A program made the position numbers and the translations under genes. The notes under the pieces were generated by a model, which did no database searches, was not told where the DNA came from, and worked only from the letters and a program-made list of their open reading frames with translations. From an uncultured Psychroserpens sp. (GTDB lineage: Bacteria; Bacteroidota; Bacteroidia; Flavobacteriales; Flavobacteriaceae): a stretch of 64,000 nucleotides of DNA. The stretch lies in assembly GCA_947488655.1 (NCBI GenBank), contig CANKZZ010000006.1, positions 62,001 through 126,000 of the forward strand. The letters are read 5' to 3'. Below, in pieces: positions 17,701 through 27,349 of this stretch. Numbering within the stretch: position 1 is the first letter of the stretch; each line of letters starts with the position of its first letter.

Positions 17701-18104
17701 TAGATTTAAAAGGCGTTGAGATAATAGAAATTCCGAAAATTACAGACCCAAGAGGTAATCTGGCAGTTATAGAAAAAGACTGTTTGCCATATGCCATAAA
17801 ACGCGTTTATTATTTGTATGATGTGCCAAGTGATGCTTTTAGAGGAGGACATGCACACAAAGAACAATTAGAGTTTTTAATTGCTCTTAGTGGGAGTTTT
17901 GAAGTGGTGCTAGATGATGGCAAAACGAAACAACGCGTAATGCTCAACAAACCTAATAAAGGATTACTTATACCAACTGGTATGTGGAGAGAGCTAGATA
18001 ATTTCTCATCTGGTGCAGTTTGTTTGGTATTAGCCTCAGATGTTTATGAAGAGGAGGATTATATTAGAGACTATAATCAATTTTTATTATCTAAAAGCCG
18101 ATAA
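17697..18104 (+). CDS. dTDP-4-oxo-6-deoxyhexose 3,4-ketoisomerase, FdtA/QdtA-type cupin
   Basis: 135 residues, a one-domain cupin of the WxcM/FdtA/QdtA group. These enzymes move the keto group of dTDP-4-keto-6-deoxyglucose to C3 so that an aminotransferase can act. Visible are ITDPRGNLAVIEK at the N-terminus, RVYYLYDVPSDAFRGGHAHK with the conserved His pair, and LLIPTGMWRELDNFSSGAV. Whether the product is the galacto (FdtA) or gluco (QdtA) isomer cannot be read from the sequence by eye. The ATG at 17697 forms an ATGA overlap with the upstream glycosyltransferase; an in-frame TTG at 17667 is not needed. The 3' end overlaps the convergent gene by 18 bases. Confidence 0.87.
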   Translation: MIDLKGVEIIEIPKITDPRGNLAVIEKDCLPYAIKRVYYLYDVPSDAFRGGHAHKEQLEFLIALSGSFEVVLDDGKTKQRVMLNKPNKGLLIPTGMWRELDNFSSGAVCLVLASDVYEEEDYIRDYNQFLLSKSR

Positions 18105-19028
18105 ATACAAGTTGTTCTTAATTAAAAAACGCTGTAATTTTTTAAAGCTTGTTATTATAAACCGAGGCGACTTTAGTAAAATTTTCTGTTTTGTATTTAA
18201 TGATGTCAAATCTATATCGTCTACTAGATTTTTATAAGCTATTAAATCGCCATTAATTTTTCTTTCAAGTGCAATAGAATATCTGTTAAGATCTAAATAA
18301 CGTTTTAAACTTTTATGTTGTTGCTCTAAATGTTGATAACGGTCTATGAGTTGTACTCTTTGCTTGACGTTAACAGATTGAGATAAATGATTATTTGATG
18401 TAGTAATTACTCTAGTTGCAGATATAGCGTTAGAAAACACCACAGGTTCTTTAAGAGCAATCCTTATCCATAAGTCTGTGTCTTGTCCAGATTTTAAAGA
18501 CATATCAAAATCTCCATAGGTATTAAATATACTTTTAGGTATTGCGACTGCCGACGTCCACGCAATACTATCTATAATACTGTTATTAAAATAATCTGGT
18601 ACAATACCTTCAAAATTATGAGCAATACCATTATAGCTCGCCTTTACCGTAAGTTTATCAAAATATGATTTCTCGTATGCTTTACAATACATACCACATT
18701 TTGGGTAAGTAGTAGTAAGATGTTTTAAATCGTTTAAGTGATGCGGTTTCCATAAATCGTCTGCATCTAAAAAGGCAATAAAAGCAGCTTTAGAGTTTTT
18801 TATCCCATAGTTTCTAGCATGAGACACACCTTTGTTTTCTGTAGAAAAAACTTTAATGCGTTGATCATTAAATTTTTGCACTTGGGTTAAACTGTCATCT
18901 GTTGAGCCATCATTAATAACTAAAACTTCAAAATCTGTAAATGTTTGGGCCAAGACGCTAGTAAGAGTCTCAGAGATTTCTTGAGCTTTATTGTAAAGAG
19001 GAATAACGACCGAAAAATAAGGGCTCAT
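18087..19028 (-). CDS. Glycosyltransferase, GT2 family
   Basis: 313 residues. A GT-A nucleotidyl-binding start (FSVVIPLYNKAQEISETLTS) is followed by LVINDGSTDDSL, GVSHARNYGIKNS and AFLDADDLWKPHHL, where DADD is the metal- and nucleotide-binding D-x-D. GQDTDLWIRIAL holds the acceptor-side acidic motif. It should be a cytosolic, membrane-associated transferase for the surface glycan. The ATG at 19028 overlaps the stop of the upstream GT2 gene as ATGA, so both are translated from one leftward mRNA. Seven extra upstream codons are open but unnecessary. Confidence 0.88.
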   Translation of the reverse strand: MSPYFSVVIPLYNKAQEISETLTSVLAQTFTDFEVLVINDGSTDDSLTQVQKFNDQRIKVFSTENKGVSHARNYGIKNSKAAFIAFLDADDLWKPHHLNDLKHLTTTYPKCGMYCKAYEKSYFDKLTVKASYNGIAHNFEGIVPDYFNNSIIDSIAWTSAVAIPKSIFNTYGDFDMSLKSGQDTDLWIRIALKEPVVFSNAISATRVITTSNNHLSQSVNVKQRVQLIDRYQHLEQQHKSLKRYLDLNRYSIALERKINGDLIAYKNLVDDIDLTSLNTKQKILLKSPRFIITSFKKLQRFLIKNNLYLSAFR

Positions 19029-19915
19029 GCGTGTAAATCTTGATAACAAATGTAACTTAATTTATAAAACTGAAGTACGGTAATGTTTGGCTTAGCACTC
19101 AATAGATTTTTTTTCAAACGGTTTTTAAATACTTTGTAAAACCATGCAAATAAATAATTAAGTTTTATTTTTTTTAAAAATTGATACGTATTAAAAAGTG
19201 AATTTTGGCTGTCTAGAGTTTCTTTTTTTAATTCTAATTTTAAAAGTGTTTCTACAGATTGCTCAATTTTACTGAGGTAAGTTTCGTTGGCCTCTAAGCC
19301 TAAATGATAAACTTCATTATCTATATGAAAAACGCGGTATTGCTTGTGTTTTAATAATGCGCCAAAATAATTGTCATACCCATAACCTCGTTGCGTTATT
19401 TGAGAATTAAGTTCTAAAAACACTTCTTTTTTAATCATAAAATTAGCAGAGATTACAATTTTGTATGGTGTTTTGTTTCTGTTTATTGCAGTTACTTGTT
19501 CTTTAGATTTTCCGTAGGTCCATCTTAGAATAAAATGATCCTTTGGAGGTTTAGGTTTATATGCAAAGCCACCATAGATAGCATCTTTTTCCGAAGAAAT
19601 TAAAGCTATATAATTTGAGATGTAATTATTAGTTTTTGGTACAACATCTGCATCTAAAAATAAAAGCCAGTTATATTTTGCCTGTTGAGCTAAGGTTTGT
19701 CTGGTGGCTACTCTACCATTATTTGCATTGGAGATTTGATAAGATGTATTTTTAAGATTTTCTATTTCGGTATTTAAATCCCTGTAATTTTCTTGAGAAT
19801 AATCGTCTAAACAATTAATTTCAAAGTCTATGTTATGAGATGATAATTGCTCATGAAGAATTTTCACGAGAGCTCTAATATCATAATTATAAACAGGAAT
19901 AAGTACAGACAGCAT
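19025..19915 (-). CDS. Glycosyltransferase, GT2 family
   Basis: 296 residues. LSVLIPVYNYDIRALVKIL, NCLDDYSQENY, ISNANNGRVATRQTLAQQA and WLLFLDADVVPK (D-x-D) define a GT-A inverting transferase. GYGYDNYFGALLK near residue 180 matches the catalytic-base region of these enzymes (E/D-D at the acceptor site). It resembles GT2 proteins that add one sugar to lipid-linked oligosaccharides. It is first in a two-gene leftward operon with the next GT2. A good promoter box is 18 bases upstream of its start. Confidence 0.85.
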   Translation of the reverse strand: MLSVLIPVYNYDIRALVKILHEQLSSHNIDFEINCLDDYSQENYRDLNTEIENLKNTSYQISNANNGRVATRQTLAQQAKYNWLLFLDADVVPKTNNYISNYIALISSEKDAIYGGFAYKPKPPKDHFILRWTYGKSKEQVTAINRNKTPYKIVISANFMIKKEVFLELNSQITQRGYGYDNYFGALLKHKQYRVFHIDNEVYHLGLEANETYLSKIEQSVETLLKLELKKETLDSQNSLFNTYQFLKKIKLNYLFAWFYKVFKNRLKKNLLSAKPNITVLQFYKLSYICYQDLHA

Positions 19916-19932
19916 ATAGACGACTAATTATT

Positions 19933-19940
19933 CAAAAATA
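19933..19940 (-). promoter_or_regulatory. -7 promoter box for the leftward GT2 pair
   Basis: The minus strand reads TATTTTTG, a full match, 17 bases before the start codon at 19915. Together with the box at 19973 it forms a compact divergent promoter region. Confidence 0.55.
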
Positions 19941-19972
19941 CACTTTTTATGGTATTAACTATTTCTATTAGT

Positions 19973-19980
19973 TATTTTTG
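19973..19980 (+). promoter_or_regulatory. -7 promoter box for the beta-helix gene
   Basis: TATTTTTG on the plus strand, 25 bases before the ATG at 20006, gives a leader of about 20 bases. Confidence 0.55.
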
Positions 19981-20005
19981 GTATAGTAATTGAAATTACT
20001 AGGCT

Positions 20006-21631
20006 ATGGTAAAAAAAATGCTTCATATCTTATGTTTTATTATTGCATTAAGCGTTAGTGCTCAGCAAGAATTTCATGTATATCCTGTAGATGATTTAGA
20101 AACTCCAGGAAGCATAGAAGGTGATGGTACATTAGCAAAACCATGGGATTTGCAAACTGCCTTAAGTCAAAAGTCTACTGTTGTAAAAGCTGGAGATATT
20201 ATATGGATTCATCAAGGTACATATAATGGTAGATATGTGAGTACACTACAAAGTAATACACCAAATAAATACATAACAGTTTCTAGTTTTAAAGATGATA
20301 AGGTCGTTATTAATGGTAATGTCGATTCACATTTAGGCTCTGTTTTGGTTATAAAAAGTAAACAGGTAATATTTAAAAACTTTCAAATTACGTGGCTTGG
20401 TGATTTCTCTAGAGATGAAAAAGAAACTGGATTTAAATCATGTATTGGTGTAGAACATCTTACGGGAGAAAATTGTAAATTTTATAATTTAATTATACAT
20501 AATGTACCAGGTTTAGGTTTTGGTTCTTGGAAAAATACAGCAGGAACTGTCATAGAGAATTGCATGATTTTTAACAACGGTTACATTGCAAAAAATGGCA
20601 ATGGAATAGGAGAAGGCATGTATATTCAAAATAAATCTGATGAAGTGAGATTAATTAAAAATAATATCATTTTTAATAACTACTACAAAGGTATTGAGGT
20701 TTGGTCTGCAGGAAAAAGAGCCAATTACGAGTTTGTTAAAAATATTACGCTAGAAAATAATATTGTTTTTAATAGTGGGTCTCCTGCAGGAAGGTTTAGA
20801 GATAATTTAATTATCGCTTCAAATGATAGAAACGGTATTAATATGGCAAAAAATATTACCGTTTTAAACAATGTGTTTTATCACAATACAAGTGGAGCTA
20901 ATGGCTCAATTTTGGGAGATGCACCATCATTAACCTTAGGTTTTAGTAAGTTTGCACCAATAGAAAATGTAGTAATTGATGGCAATATCATAACGGGTGG
21001 TTATAATGCACTTAGAATTTTATTGGCGAAATCTATGCATTTTAGAAATAACACCGTTTATACAGGTAATATACAAGTTGACCCTACAATTTCAAAATAT
21101 TTTAAGACCTGGCAGTTTAGTTCTAATACATTTTATAGTAATCTTAAAAAACCTTTTAGAGTAACAAAAGTAAAGGATTATGCACTTCAAAATTGGAATA
21201 ATGATTTTAAATTAGATGATAGAAGTACACATTTAAAACTTTCAAATTTTGACCTCCCAAAAATTTTACATCTTTCACAACATAGCCAAAATAATAACAA
21301 TTTTACGCTCGCACTTTTCGATGTAAATAATAATGATGTAACTGTAGATTTTAGTAACTATAACTTCGGAAATGAGCTTACTTATAAAATTTACGATGTA
21401 GAAAATCCAGATGTTATTTTAAATACAGGTAAATTATCTAATGATAATAAAGTTGTGTTTGCTATGAATAATAAAGTTATTGAGAGACCACGACACAATA
21501 CAAAAGCAGAAAAAACACTTTCTAATTTTGGTGTATTTATTATAAAATTTGAAGAATATGTTGCTGTAGAAACGACTACTGAAAAAAAAGAAAATGCTGT
21601 TAAAAGATTTTTTAAGTGGTTAGGCTTTTAA
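20006..21631 (+). CDS. Secreted right-handed beta-helix protein
   Basis: 541 residues. The signal peptide (MLHILCFIIALSVSAQ; the second Met at residue 5 is an alternative start) exports it. The mature part opens like pectate-lyase/chondroitinase-type beta-helix proteins: YPVDDLETPGSIEGDGTLAKP, then AGDIIWIHQGTYNG. It continues with many Asn-rich turns of the parallel beta-helix kind (ITLENNIVFNSG, ITVLNNVFYHNTSG, NVVIDGNIITGGYN). Polysaccharide lyases, epimerases or non-enzymatic adhesins all use this fold. I see no motif that fixes the chemistry. Next to a glycan locus, processing or binding of the exported polysaccharide is plausible. Its 3' end overlaps the convergent ftsE by 4 bases. Confidence 0.75.
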   Translation: MVKKMLHILCFIIALSVSAQQEFHVYPVDDLETPGSIEGDGTLAKPWDLQTALSQKSTVVKAGDIIWIHQGTYNGRYVSTLQSNTPNKYITVSSFKDDKVVINGNVDSHLGSVLVIKSKQVIFKNFQITWLGDFSRDEKETGFKSCIGVEHLTGENCKFYNLIIHNVPGLGFGSWKNTAGTVIENCMIFNNGYIAKNGNGIGEGMYIQNKSDEVRLIKNNIIFNNYYKGIEVWSAGKRANYEFVKNITLENNIVFNSGSPAGRFRDNLIIASNDRNGINMAKNITVLNNVFYHNTSGANGSILGDAPSLTLGFSKFAPIENVVIDGNIITGGYNALRILLAKSMHFRNNTVYTGNIQVDPTISKYFKTWQFSSNTFYSNLKKPFRVTKVKDYALQNWNNDFKLDDRSTHLKLSNFDLPKILHLSQHSQNNNNFTLALFDVNNNDVTVDFSNYNFGNELTYKIYDVENPDVILNTGKLSNDNKVVFAMNNKVIERPRHNTKAEKTLSNFGVFIIKFEEYVAVETTTEKKENAVKRFFKWLGF

Positions 21632-22311
21632 CTCTTACGTTGTACAACTTCAAACACCTTATTCTCGTCACATTTTAATGTTTTACTCGGGTATTTTAAA
21701 AGTAAAGCATAATCGTGAGTTGCCATTAAAATAGTATTTCCATTATTGTTAATGTCACGCAGTACTTCCATAACTTCGATACTCGTTTGAGGGTCTAAGT
21801 TACCAGTAGGCTCATCTGCCAGGATAAGTTCAGGGTCATTTAATAATGCTCTGGCAATAGCAATACGTTGTTGTTCTCCTCCAGACAACTCATGAGGAAA
21901 TTTAAAACCTTTAGTTTTCATATCAACCTTATCCAATACAGATTCTATACGCTCCTTAATTTTGGTTTTATCTTTCCAGCCTGTTGCTTTTAAAACAAAT
22001 TCTAAATTGCTATTTATTGTTCTGTCTGGTAATAATTTAAAATCCTGAAAAACAATACCTAGTTTTCGTCTCAAAAACGGAATGTCTTTTTCCTTCATGG
22101 TACGTAGATTATAATCTACAATATGACCTTCACCTTTTGTAAGTTGCAAATCGCCATAAAGCGTTTTCATAAAACTACTTTTACCACTTCCTGTTTTACC
22201 AATGAGATAAACAAAATCGCCTTTATTCATTTCAAAATTAACATCAGCTAATACCATACTATCTCCTTGATAGATTGATGCATTTTTGAGTTGTAAAACA
22301 GTTTCAGACAT
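21628..22311 (-). CDS. ftsE: FtsE-type ABC transporter ATP-binding protein
   Basis: 227 residues, a single ABC ATPase domain. Walker [10 protein letters not shown] (residues about 37-45), Q-loop [12 protein letters not shown], signature [16 protein letters not shown], Walker [13 protein letters not shown] and switch His ATHD are all present. FQDFKLL and the stand-alone short domain are typical of FtsE, which with FtsX controls peptidoglycan hydrolysis at the division site. No ftsX gene is adjacent, which is usual in flavobacteria. A MacB/LolD-type ATPase is the alternative reading. Confidence 0.85.
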   Translation of the reverse strand: MSETVLQLKNASIYQGDSMVLADVNFEMNKGDFVYLIGKTGSGKSSFMKTLYGDLQLTKGEGHIVDYNLRTMKEKDIPFLRRKLGIVFQDFKLLPDRTINSNLEFVLKATGWKDKTKIKERIESVLDKVDMKTKGFKFPHELSGGEQQRIAIARALLNDPELILADEPTGNLDPQTSIEVMEVLRDINNNGNTILMATHDYALLLKYPSKTLKCDENKVFEVVQRKS

Positions 22312-22467
22312 ATTAATATGAAGATTTTAATAGAATTGTAAATGTATTATAAAAACTAGCAATTACCAATTTGCTAAATCTAAAATCTATGTATAAAACC
22401 AAAACTGTAACGTAATCTCACCAATTGCATCTTTTTAATAACCTTGTGTATAATTATAGCACGATTA

Positions 22468-22500
22468 TTGCGTTATAGAATTGGAGATAAATTATCTTTG
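22468..22500 (+). promoter_or_regulatory. Promoter of the TPR protein/outer-membrane barrel operon
   Basis: A -33 TTG (22468-22470) and a -7 box TATCTTTG (22493-22500) are 22 bases apart, within the range for the Bacteroidota primary sigma factor. The predicted start gives a leader of about 19 bases before 22524. It is the only two-box match I found in the window. Confidence 0.65.
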
Positions 22501-22523
22501 ACATCAATTAAAAATCGAACTTA

Positions 22524-25500
22524 ATGACTTTTAGAAAAATAAGTTTTTTACTTGGCTTTTTACTGTTTGTTTTGCAAATGCAAGCACAACAGTCTGCAAC
22601 ATATACCAGTGATTTGGTAGAGTATCAAAAAGCACTCACACTTTATAATAATCAACAATACCAAGCTGCTCAATCGTTATTTGAATCTATTAAAGAAGAG
22701 GCACCTAATGAAACTTTAGAGTCTGATTGTGCTTATTATATTGCCAATTGTGCGGTACGTCTTAATCAACAAAACGCAGATGATTTAATTCAAGATTTTG
22801 TTGAAAATTATCCAACCAGTACAAAAAGAAATACTGCGTTTTTAGATGTAGGTGATTACTATTTTATCAATGGTAAATATGCGTATGCTAGAAAATGGTA
22901 TGACAAAGTTGACGAGACAAGTATGGCTAGGACAGAGCGCGATAAATTCAACTTTAATTACGGTTATACGTTATATTCTACAGGAGATGAGAATGGCGCT
23001 AATAAATATTTAAATAAAGTTGTTACCTCAAAAGAATATGGCTCACAAGCTAAATATTATATTGGTTTTATGGCTTATGAAGGTGATGATTATGATAAAG
23101 CCAATGAGTATTTTGACCAAGTAAGTGATGAGGAAAAATACAAAGAGAAGTTATCTTATTATCAAGCAGATTTAAATTTTAAACTAGGGAAGTTTGAAAA
23201 AGCAATTGAACTTGCCAAAGAACAATTAGATAATAGTAGTGCACAAGAGAGATCTCAATTAGCAAAAATTATTGGAGAGAGTTATTTTAATCTAGAAAAG
23301 TACCCAGAGGCAATTCCTTATCTAAAAGATTATAAAGGTACTCGTGGTAAGTGGAACAATGTAGATTACTACCAGCTTGGTTATGCTTATTACAAACAAA
23401 ATGATTTTGAAGCTGCAATTTCAGAATTTAATAAAATTATAGGTGGAGATAATAGTGTCGCTCAAAATGCTTACTATCATCTAGGAGAGAGTTATATCAA
23501 TTTAGATAAAAAACAAGAAGCATTAAATGCATTTAGAAATGCTTCTCAAATGGATTACGATTTAAAAATCCAAGAAGATGCGTGGTTAAACTATGCAAAG
23601 ATTAGTTACGAGATAGGTAATCCTTACCAATCTGTACCTCAAGTGCTAACAAGTTATTTAGATAAATATCCAGATACAAGTTATAAAGAAGAAGTAGAAA
23701 CCTTATTGATTGACTCGTATATCACATCTAAAAATTACAAAGAGGCGATAAAATTATTAGACGGTAAAAAGAGTTTTGAAAATCGAGTAGCATATCAAAA
23801 AGTAGCTTTCTATAGAGGTATTGAAGTATATAATGAAGGAAATTACACTAATGCTAAAGACTTATTTAACAAATCTATTAAAGAAGCAAAAGAGCCTGTA
23901 TTTACCGCTAGAGCAACATTTTGGAAAGCGGAAACAGATTACCATCTAAACAATTTTGACGATGCATTAATTGGCTTTAAGCAATTTGAACAGCAAGGCG
24001 AAGCTTCCGCAGTAAAAGAAATAAATAATCTAGATTACAATATTGCCTATACCTACTTCAAACTTAAAAATTATGCTAAGGCAACAGAGCATTTTAATAC
24101 GTTTGTTAAAAATCATAAAGAAGATAAGTTGCGTTTAAATGATGCGTATTTAAGACTTGGTGATGGATTTTTTGTGTCAAGTGATTATAATAATGCTATT
24201 GCAGCTTATGATAAAGCAATTGCTATAAATGAGATTGAAGGAGATTATGCCAACTTTCAAAAAACGATGAGTTATGGTTATAGTGGTCAAAATTCTAAAA
24301 AAATTCAAGGTTTACGTTCTTTTATAGACGATTTTCCTAGATCGTCACTGCGTGACGATGCGATGTACGAATTGGCAAATTCTTATATAAAAATAAATGA
24401 AACAGATAAAGCGATGGCAATGTATGATCGCTTAAATTCTGAGTATAAAAACAGTGTATTCATCTCAAAAGCTTTATTACGTCAAGGATTGTCGTATTAC
24501 AATGCTAATGATAACGAACGTGCTTTAAGTAAATTTAAAAAAGTGGCAAATGATTACCCATCTACCGAAGAGGCTAATCAAGCAGTTGCAACAGCACGAT
24601 TAATTTATATAGATTTAGGTCGTGTTGATGATTATGCAGCTTGGGTAAAAACCTTAGATTATATAGACGTCACAGATGCAGAGCTCGATAATACAACGTA
24701 TTTAGCTGCCGAGAAACAATATTTAGATAACAATACAGATGGTGCTATACGTCAATTTAATAACTACCTAAATGAGTTTCCTAACGGAATACATGCACTT
24801 AAATCTCATTTTTATTTAGCTGAAATGTACTCACAAAAAGATTTTTCAGATAATGCAAAACCGCATTATGAATATGTTGTCAATAAGCAAAAAGGCGAAT
24901 TTACTGAGCAAGCAATTGTTAAATTATCCGAAATATATTTAGGAAATAAAAATTGGGATAAAGCCATACCATTATTAAAGCGATTGGAAAACGAAGCCGA
25001 TTATCCGCAGAACATTACTTACGCGCAATCAAATTTAATGAATGCTTATTATCAAAAAGAAAATTATACCGAAGCTGTAAACTATGCTGAAAAGTCACTT
25101 CAAAATTCAAAAATTGATAATAAAGTAAAAAGTGATGCACAGATTATTATTGCGCGTTCTGCAATAAAAACAGGCAACGAAAGTAAAGCTAAAACAGCTT
25201 ATGCTGATGTTGAGAAAATTGCAACAGGAGCTCTCGCTGCAGAAGCTTTGTATTATAACGCCTACTTTGAAAATAAAGAAGGTAAGCATGAATCTTCAAA
25301 CACTACAGTTCAAAAATTAGCCAGAGATTACAGTAGTTATAAATACTATAGCGCAAAAGGATTAGTTCTCATGGCAAAAAATTATGATGCTTTAGGTGAT
25401 GCCTTTCAAGCCACTTATATTTTAGAAAGTGTAGTTAATAATTTTCCTGAGTTTGATGAAGTTGTTACAGAAGCGCAACAAGAACTTAAAAGAATTAAGA

Positions 25501-25547
25501 CTAATGAAGCTAAAACGAACTCTTCAATCGTACCTGACGGAAATTAA
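22524..25547 (+). CDS. Large periplasmic tetratricopeptide-repeat protein
   Basis: 1007 residues. A signal peptide (ISFLLGFLLFVLQMQAQ) is followed by TPR-like helix pairs across nearly the whole length, for example YQKALTLYNNQQYQAAQSLF, YYQLGYAYYKQNDFEAAISE, YLRLGDGFFVSSDYNNAIAA and ALLRQGLSYYNANDNERALS. About twenty or more repeats are visible. Such proteins act as scaffolds rather than enzymes. It is first in a two-gene operon with an outer-membrane barrel protein 74 bases downstream. This gene order is familiar in flavobacteria, so a shared envelope complex is likely, but no function is established here. Confidence 0.85.
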   Translation: MTFRKISFLLGFLLFVLQMQAQQSATYTSDLVEYQKALTLYNNQQYQAAQSLFESIKEEAPNETLESDCAYYIANCAVRLNQQNADDLIQDFVENYPTSTKRNTAFLDVGDYYFINGKYAYARKWYDKVDETSMARTERDKFNFNYGYTLYSTGDENGANKYLNKVVTSKEYGSQAKYYIGFMAYEGDDYDKANEYFDQVSDEEKYKEKLSYYQADLNFKLGKFEKAIELAKEQLDNSSAQERSQLAKIIGESYFNLEKYPEAIPYLKDYKGTRGKWNNVDYYQLGYAYYKQNDFEAAISEFNKIIGGDNSVAQNAYYHLGESYINLDKKQEALNAFRNASQMDYDLKIQEDAWLNYAKISYEIGNPYQSVPQVLTSYLDKYPDTSYKEEVETLLIDSYITSKNYKEAIKLLDGKKSFENRVAYQKVAFYRGIEVYNEGNYTNAKDLFNKSIKEAKEPVFTARATFWKAETDYHLNNFDDALIGFKQFEQQGEASAVKEINNLDYNIAYTYFKLKNYAKATEHFNTFVKNHKEDKLRLNDAYLRLGDGFFVSSDYNNAIAAYDKAIAINEIEGDYANFQKTMSYGYSGQNSKKIQGLRSFIDDFPRSSLRDDAMYELANSYIKINETDKAMAMYDRLNSEYKNSVFISKALLRQGLSYYNANDNERALSKFKKVANDYPSTEEANQAVATARLIYIDLGRVDDYAAWVKTLDYIDVTDAELDNTTYLAAEKQYLDNNTDGAIRQFNNYLNEFPNGIHALKSHFYLAEMYSQKDFSDNAKPHYEYVVNKQKGEFTEQAIVKLSEIYLGNKNWDKAIPLLKRLENEADYPQNITYAQSNLMNAYYQKENYTEAVNYAEKSLQNSKIDNKVKSDAQIIIARSAIKTGNESKAKTAYADVEKIATGALAAEALYYNAYFENKEGKHESSNTTVQKLARDYSSYKYYSAKGLVLMAKNYDALGDAFQATYILESVVNNFPEFDEVVTEAQQELKRIKTNEAKTNSSIVPDGN

Positions 25548-25621
25548 AAAAAGTATTTATAAGCCTTATCTATTTCTCTTAGCGATACATTTTAAGGATA
25601 GAGTAGGCAAAAACTAAAAAT

Positions 25622-27340
25622 ATGAAAAACAATCTCAAATATATAATCCTAGCAATAATAACCTTTAACGTTGCCATCACATTCGCTCAAGAACGTGAAA
25701 ACGATAGTATTGAAGGTGGTACAGTAAATGTTGTAAAACCATACACACCAACAATTAGTGATGCGTTTAAAATTAAAGAAATCCCAACTTTAAATGACTC
25801 TACAACCATCAAGAAAAAAGAGATTAAATACAATATTTTCTCAATTCCTGTAGCGTCGACATTTACACCTGCAAAAGGAAGGGCAGCAACGGTAGATAAG
25901 GAAAAACCTGTAAAATTGTATGACAATTATGCGTCCTTAGGAGTTGGAACTTACACCACAATTTTAGGAGAAGTCTATCTCAATCATGCCATTAGTAGAA
26001 CAGAACGTGTTGGTGGTTATTTTAGTCATCACTCCTCTGCAGGAGATCTTGAAGATGTTAATTTTGATAACAATTTTTCTGAAACAGGACTCAATGCACA
26101 TTACAGTCAAAAATTGAGAGATTATGCTTGGAAAGTAGAAGGAGGCTTTCAATTACAACGTTTTAATTGGTATGGTGTGCCAGATCAAGAAATTTCTACT
26201 TTTGATGTTGGTCATTCATTTTACACTGCCAATATTGGAGGAAACATAAAATTTGACGATGCTATTTTTAAAAAGGGAAGTGTGTTGTTTAGACGTTTTG
26301 GAGATGATCAAGATTCTGGAGAGAATCGTTTTGTATTAAAAACAGGTTTTGATGTTCCCGTATCAGATGAGATTATTAGCACCAACGTCACTATTGATTA
26401 TCTAGGTGGCTCGTTTGATAAAAATTATTTTATAGATGACGAACTTAACTATAGTAATATAATTTTTGGTCTTGCACCAAGCTACCAAATAAAACAAGAT
26501 GATTTAACACTTAACCTAGGTGTTAACCTTGTGTATTTAAATGATACCGAAGCTAGTGATGGTAAGTTTTTTATCTACCCAAATATTACAGCAAGTTACC
26601 GTTTAGTAGACGAATTATTAATTGCCTACGGAAGTATAGAAGGTGGTTTAAATCAAAACTCATATTACGATTTTGCCCAAGAGAACCCATTTGTGTCTCC
26701 AACTTTATTTATAGTTCCTACAGATCAAGCCTACAATGCCACTGTAGGTATAAAAGGTAAACTCTCTAATAGTATGAGTTACAATGTAAATGGTCGTTAT
26801 TTTGCAGATAACAATAGAGCATTATTTAAATCTAATCCAGATGCAGGAGAAAACCGTGAGAACTATCAATTTGGTAACTCTTTTGGTATTGCTTACGATG
26901 ATGTTAAAACCTTCTCTATTGGAGGCGAATTAAATGTTGATGTCAACCGAAATTTTAAACTAGGCTTAAAGGCAGATTATTTTGCATATAGTACAGATAA
27001 CGAAGCCGAAGCTTGGAACTTGCCAGATATTGAAGCCTCTGCGTTTTTAGATGTTCAAATTGACGAGCATTGGTTTGCAGGAGCCAATTTATTTTATGTA
27101 GGAGAACGTAAAGATTTTCAATCAGGAATTGGAGGTCCATTAGTATTACCTTTTGCAACAGAGGTTACTTTAAAAAGCTATTTTGATGCAAATGCACATG
27201 TAGGTTATAAAATTACAGACCAGCTCTCTGCGTTCGCAAAAGTTAATAACATCGCTAATCAGGATTATAACCGTTGGTTAAATTACCAAGTTCAAGGTAT
27301 TCAGTTTTTAGCTGGCGCTACCTATCAATTTGATTTTTGA
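25622..27340 (+). CDS. Outer-membrane beta-barrel protein (TonB-receptor-like barrel without a plug)
   Basis: 572 residues. The signal peptide (YIILAIITFNVAITFAQ) is followed by VNVVKPYTPTISDAFKIKE, a segment I associate with a group of Bacteroidota proteins often annotated as TonB-dependent receptors. From about residue 90 to the end it alternates amphipathic strands such as YASLGVGTYTTILGEVYLN and WFAGANLFYVGERKDF, and it ends in aromatic YQFDF, the normal C-terminal barrel signal. The length allows only a barrel; the roughly 130-residue plug domain of real TonB receptors is absent. It probably works with the TPR protein upstream. A strong terminator lies downstream. Confidence 0.75.
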   Translation: MKNNLKYIILAIITFNVAITFAQERENDSIEGGTVNVVKPYTPTISDAFKIKEIPTLNDSTTIKKKEIKYNIFSIPVASTFTPAKGRAATVDKEKPVKLYDNYASLGVGTYTTILGEVYLNHAISRTERVGGYFSHHSSAGDLEDVNFDNNFSETGLNAHYSQKLRDYAWKVEGGFQLQRFNWYGVPDQEISTFDVGHSFYTANIGGNIKFDDAIFKKGSVLFRRFGDDQDSGENRFVLKTGFDVPVSDEIISTNVTIDYLGGSFDKNYFIDDELNYSNIIFGLAPSYQIKQDDLTLNLGVNLVYLNDTEASDGKFFIYPNITASYRLVDELLIAYGSIEGGLNQNSYYDFAQENPFVSPTLFIVPTDQAYNATVGIKGKLSNSMSYNVNGRYFADNNRALFKSNPDAGENRENYQFGNSFGIAYDDVKTFSIGGELNVDVNRNFKLGLKADYFAYSTDNEAEAWNLPDIEASAFLDVQIDEHWFAGANLFYVGERKDFQSGIGGPLVLPFATEVTLKSYFDANAHVGYKITDQLSAFAKVNNIANQDYNRWLNYQVQGIQFLAGATYQFDF

Positions 27341-27349
27341 TACGAAGCG

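Noticed and set aside
3685-21631. Polysaccharide locus as a recent mobile island
   Set aside because: No integrase, transposase, tRNA gene or flanking direct repeat was seen, and base composition looks like the rest of the window.
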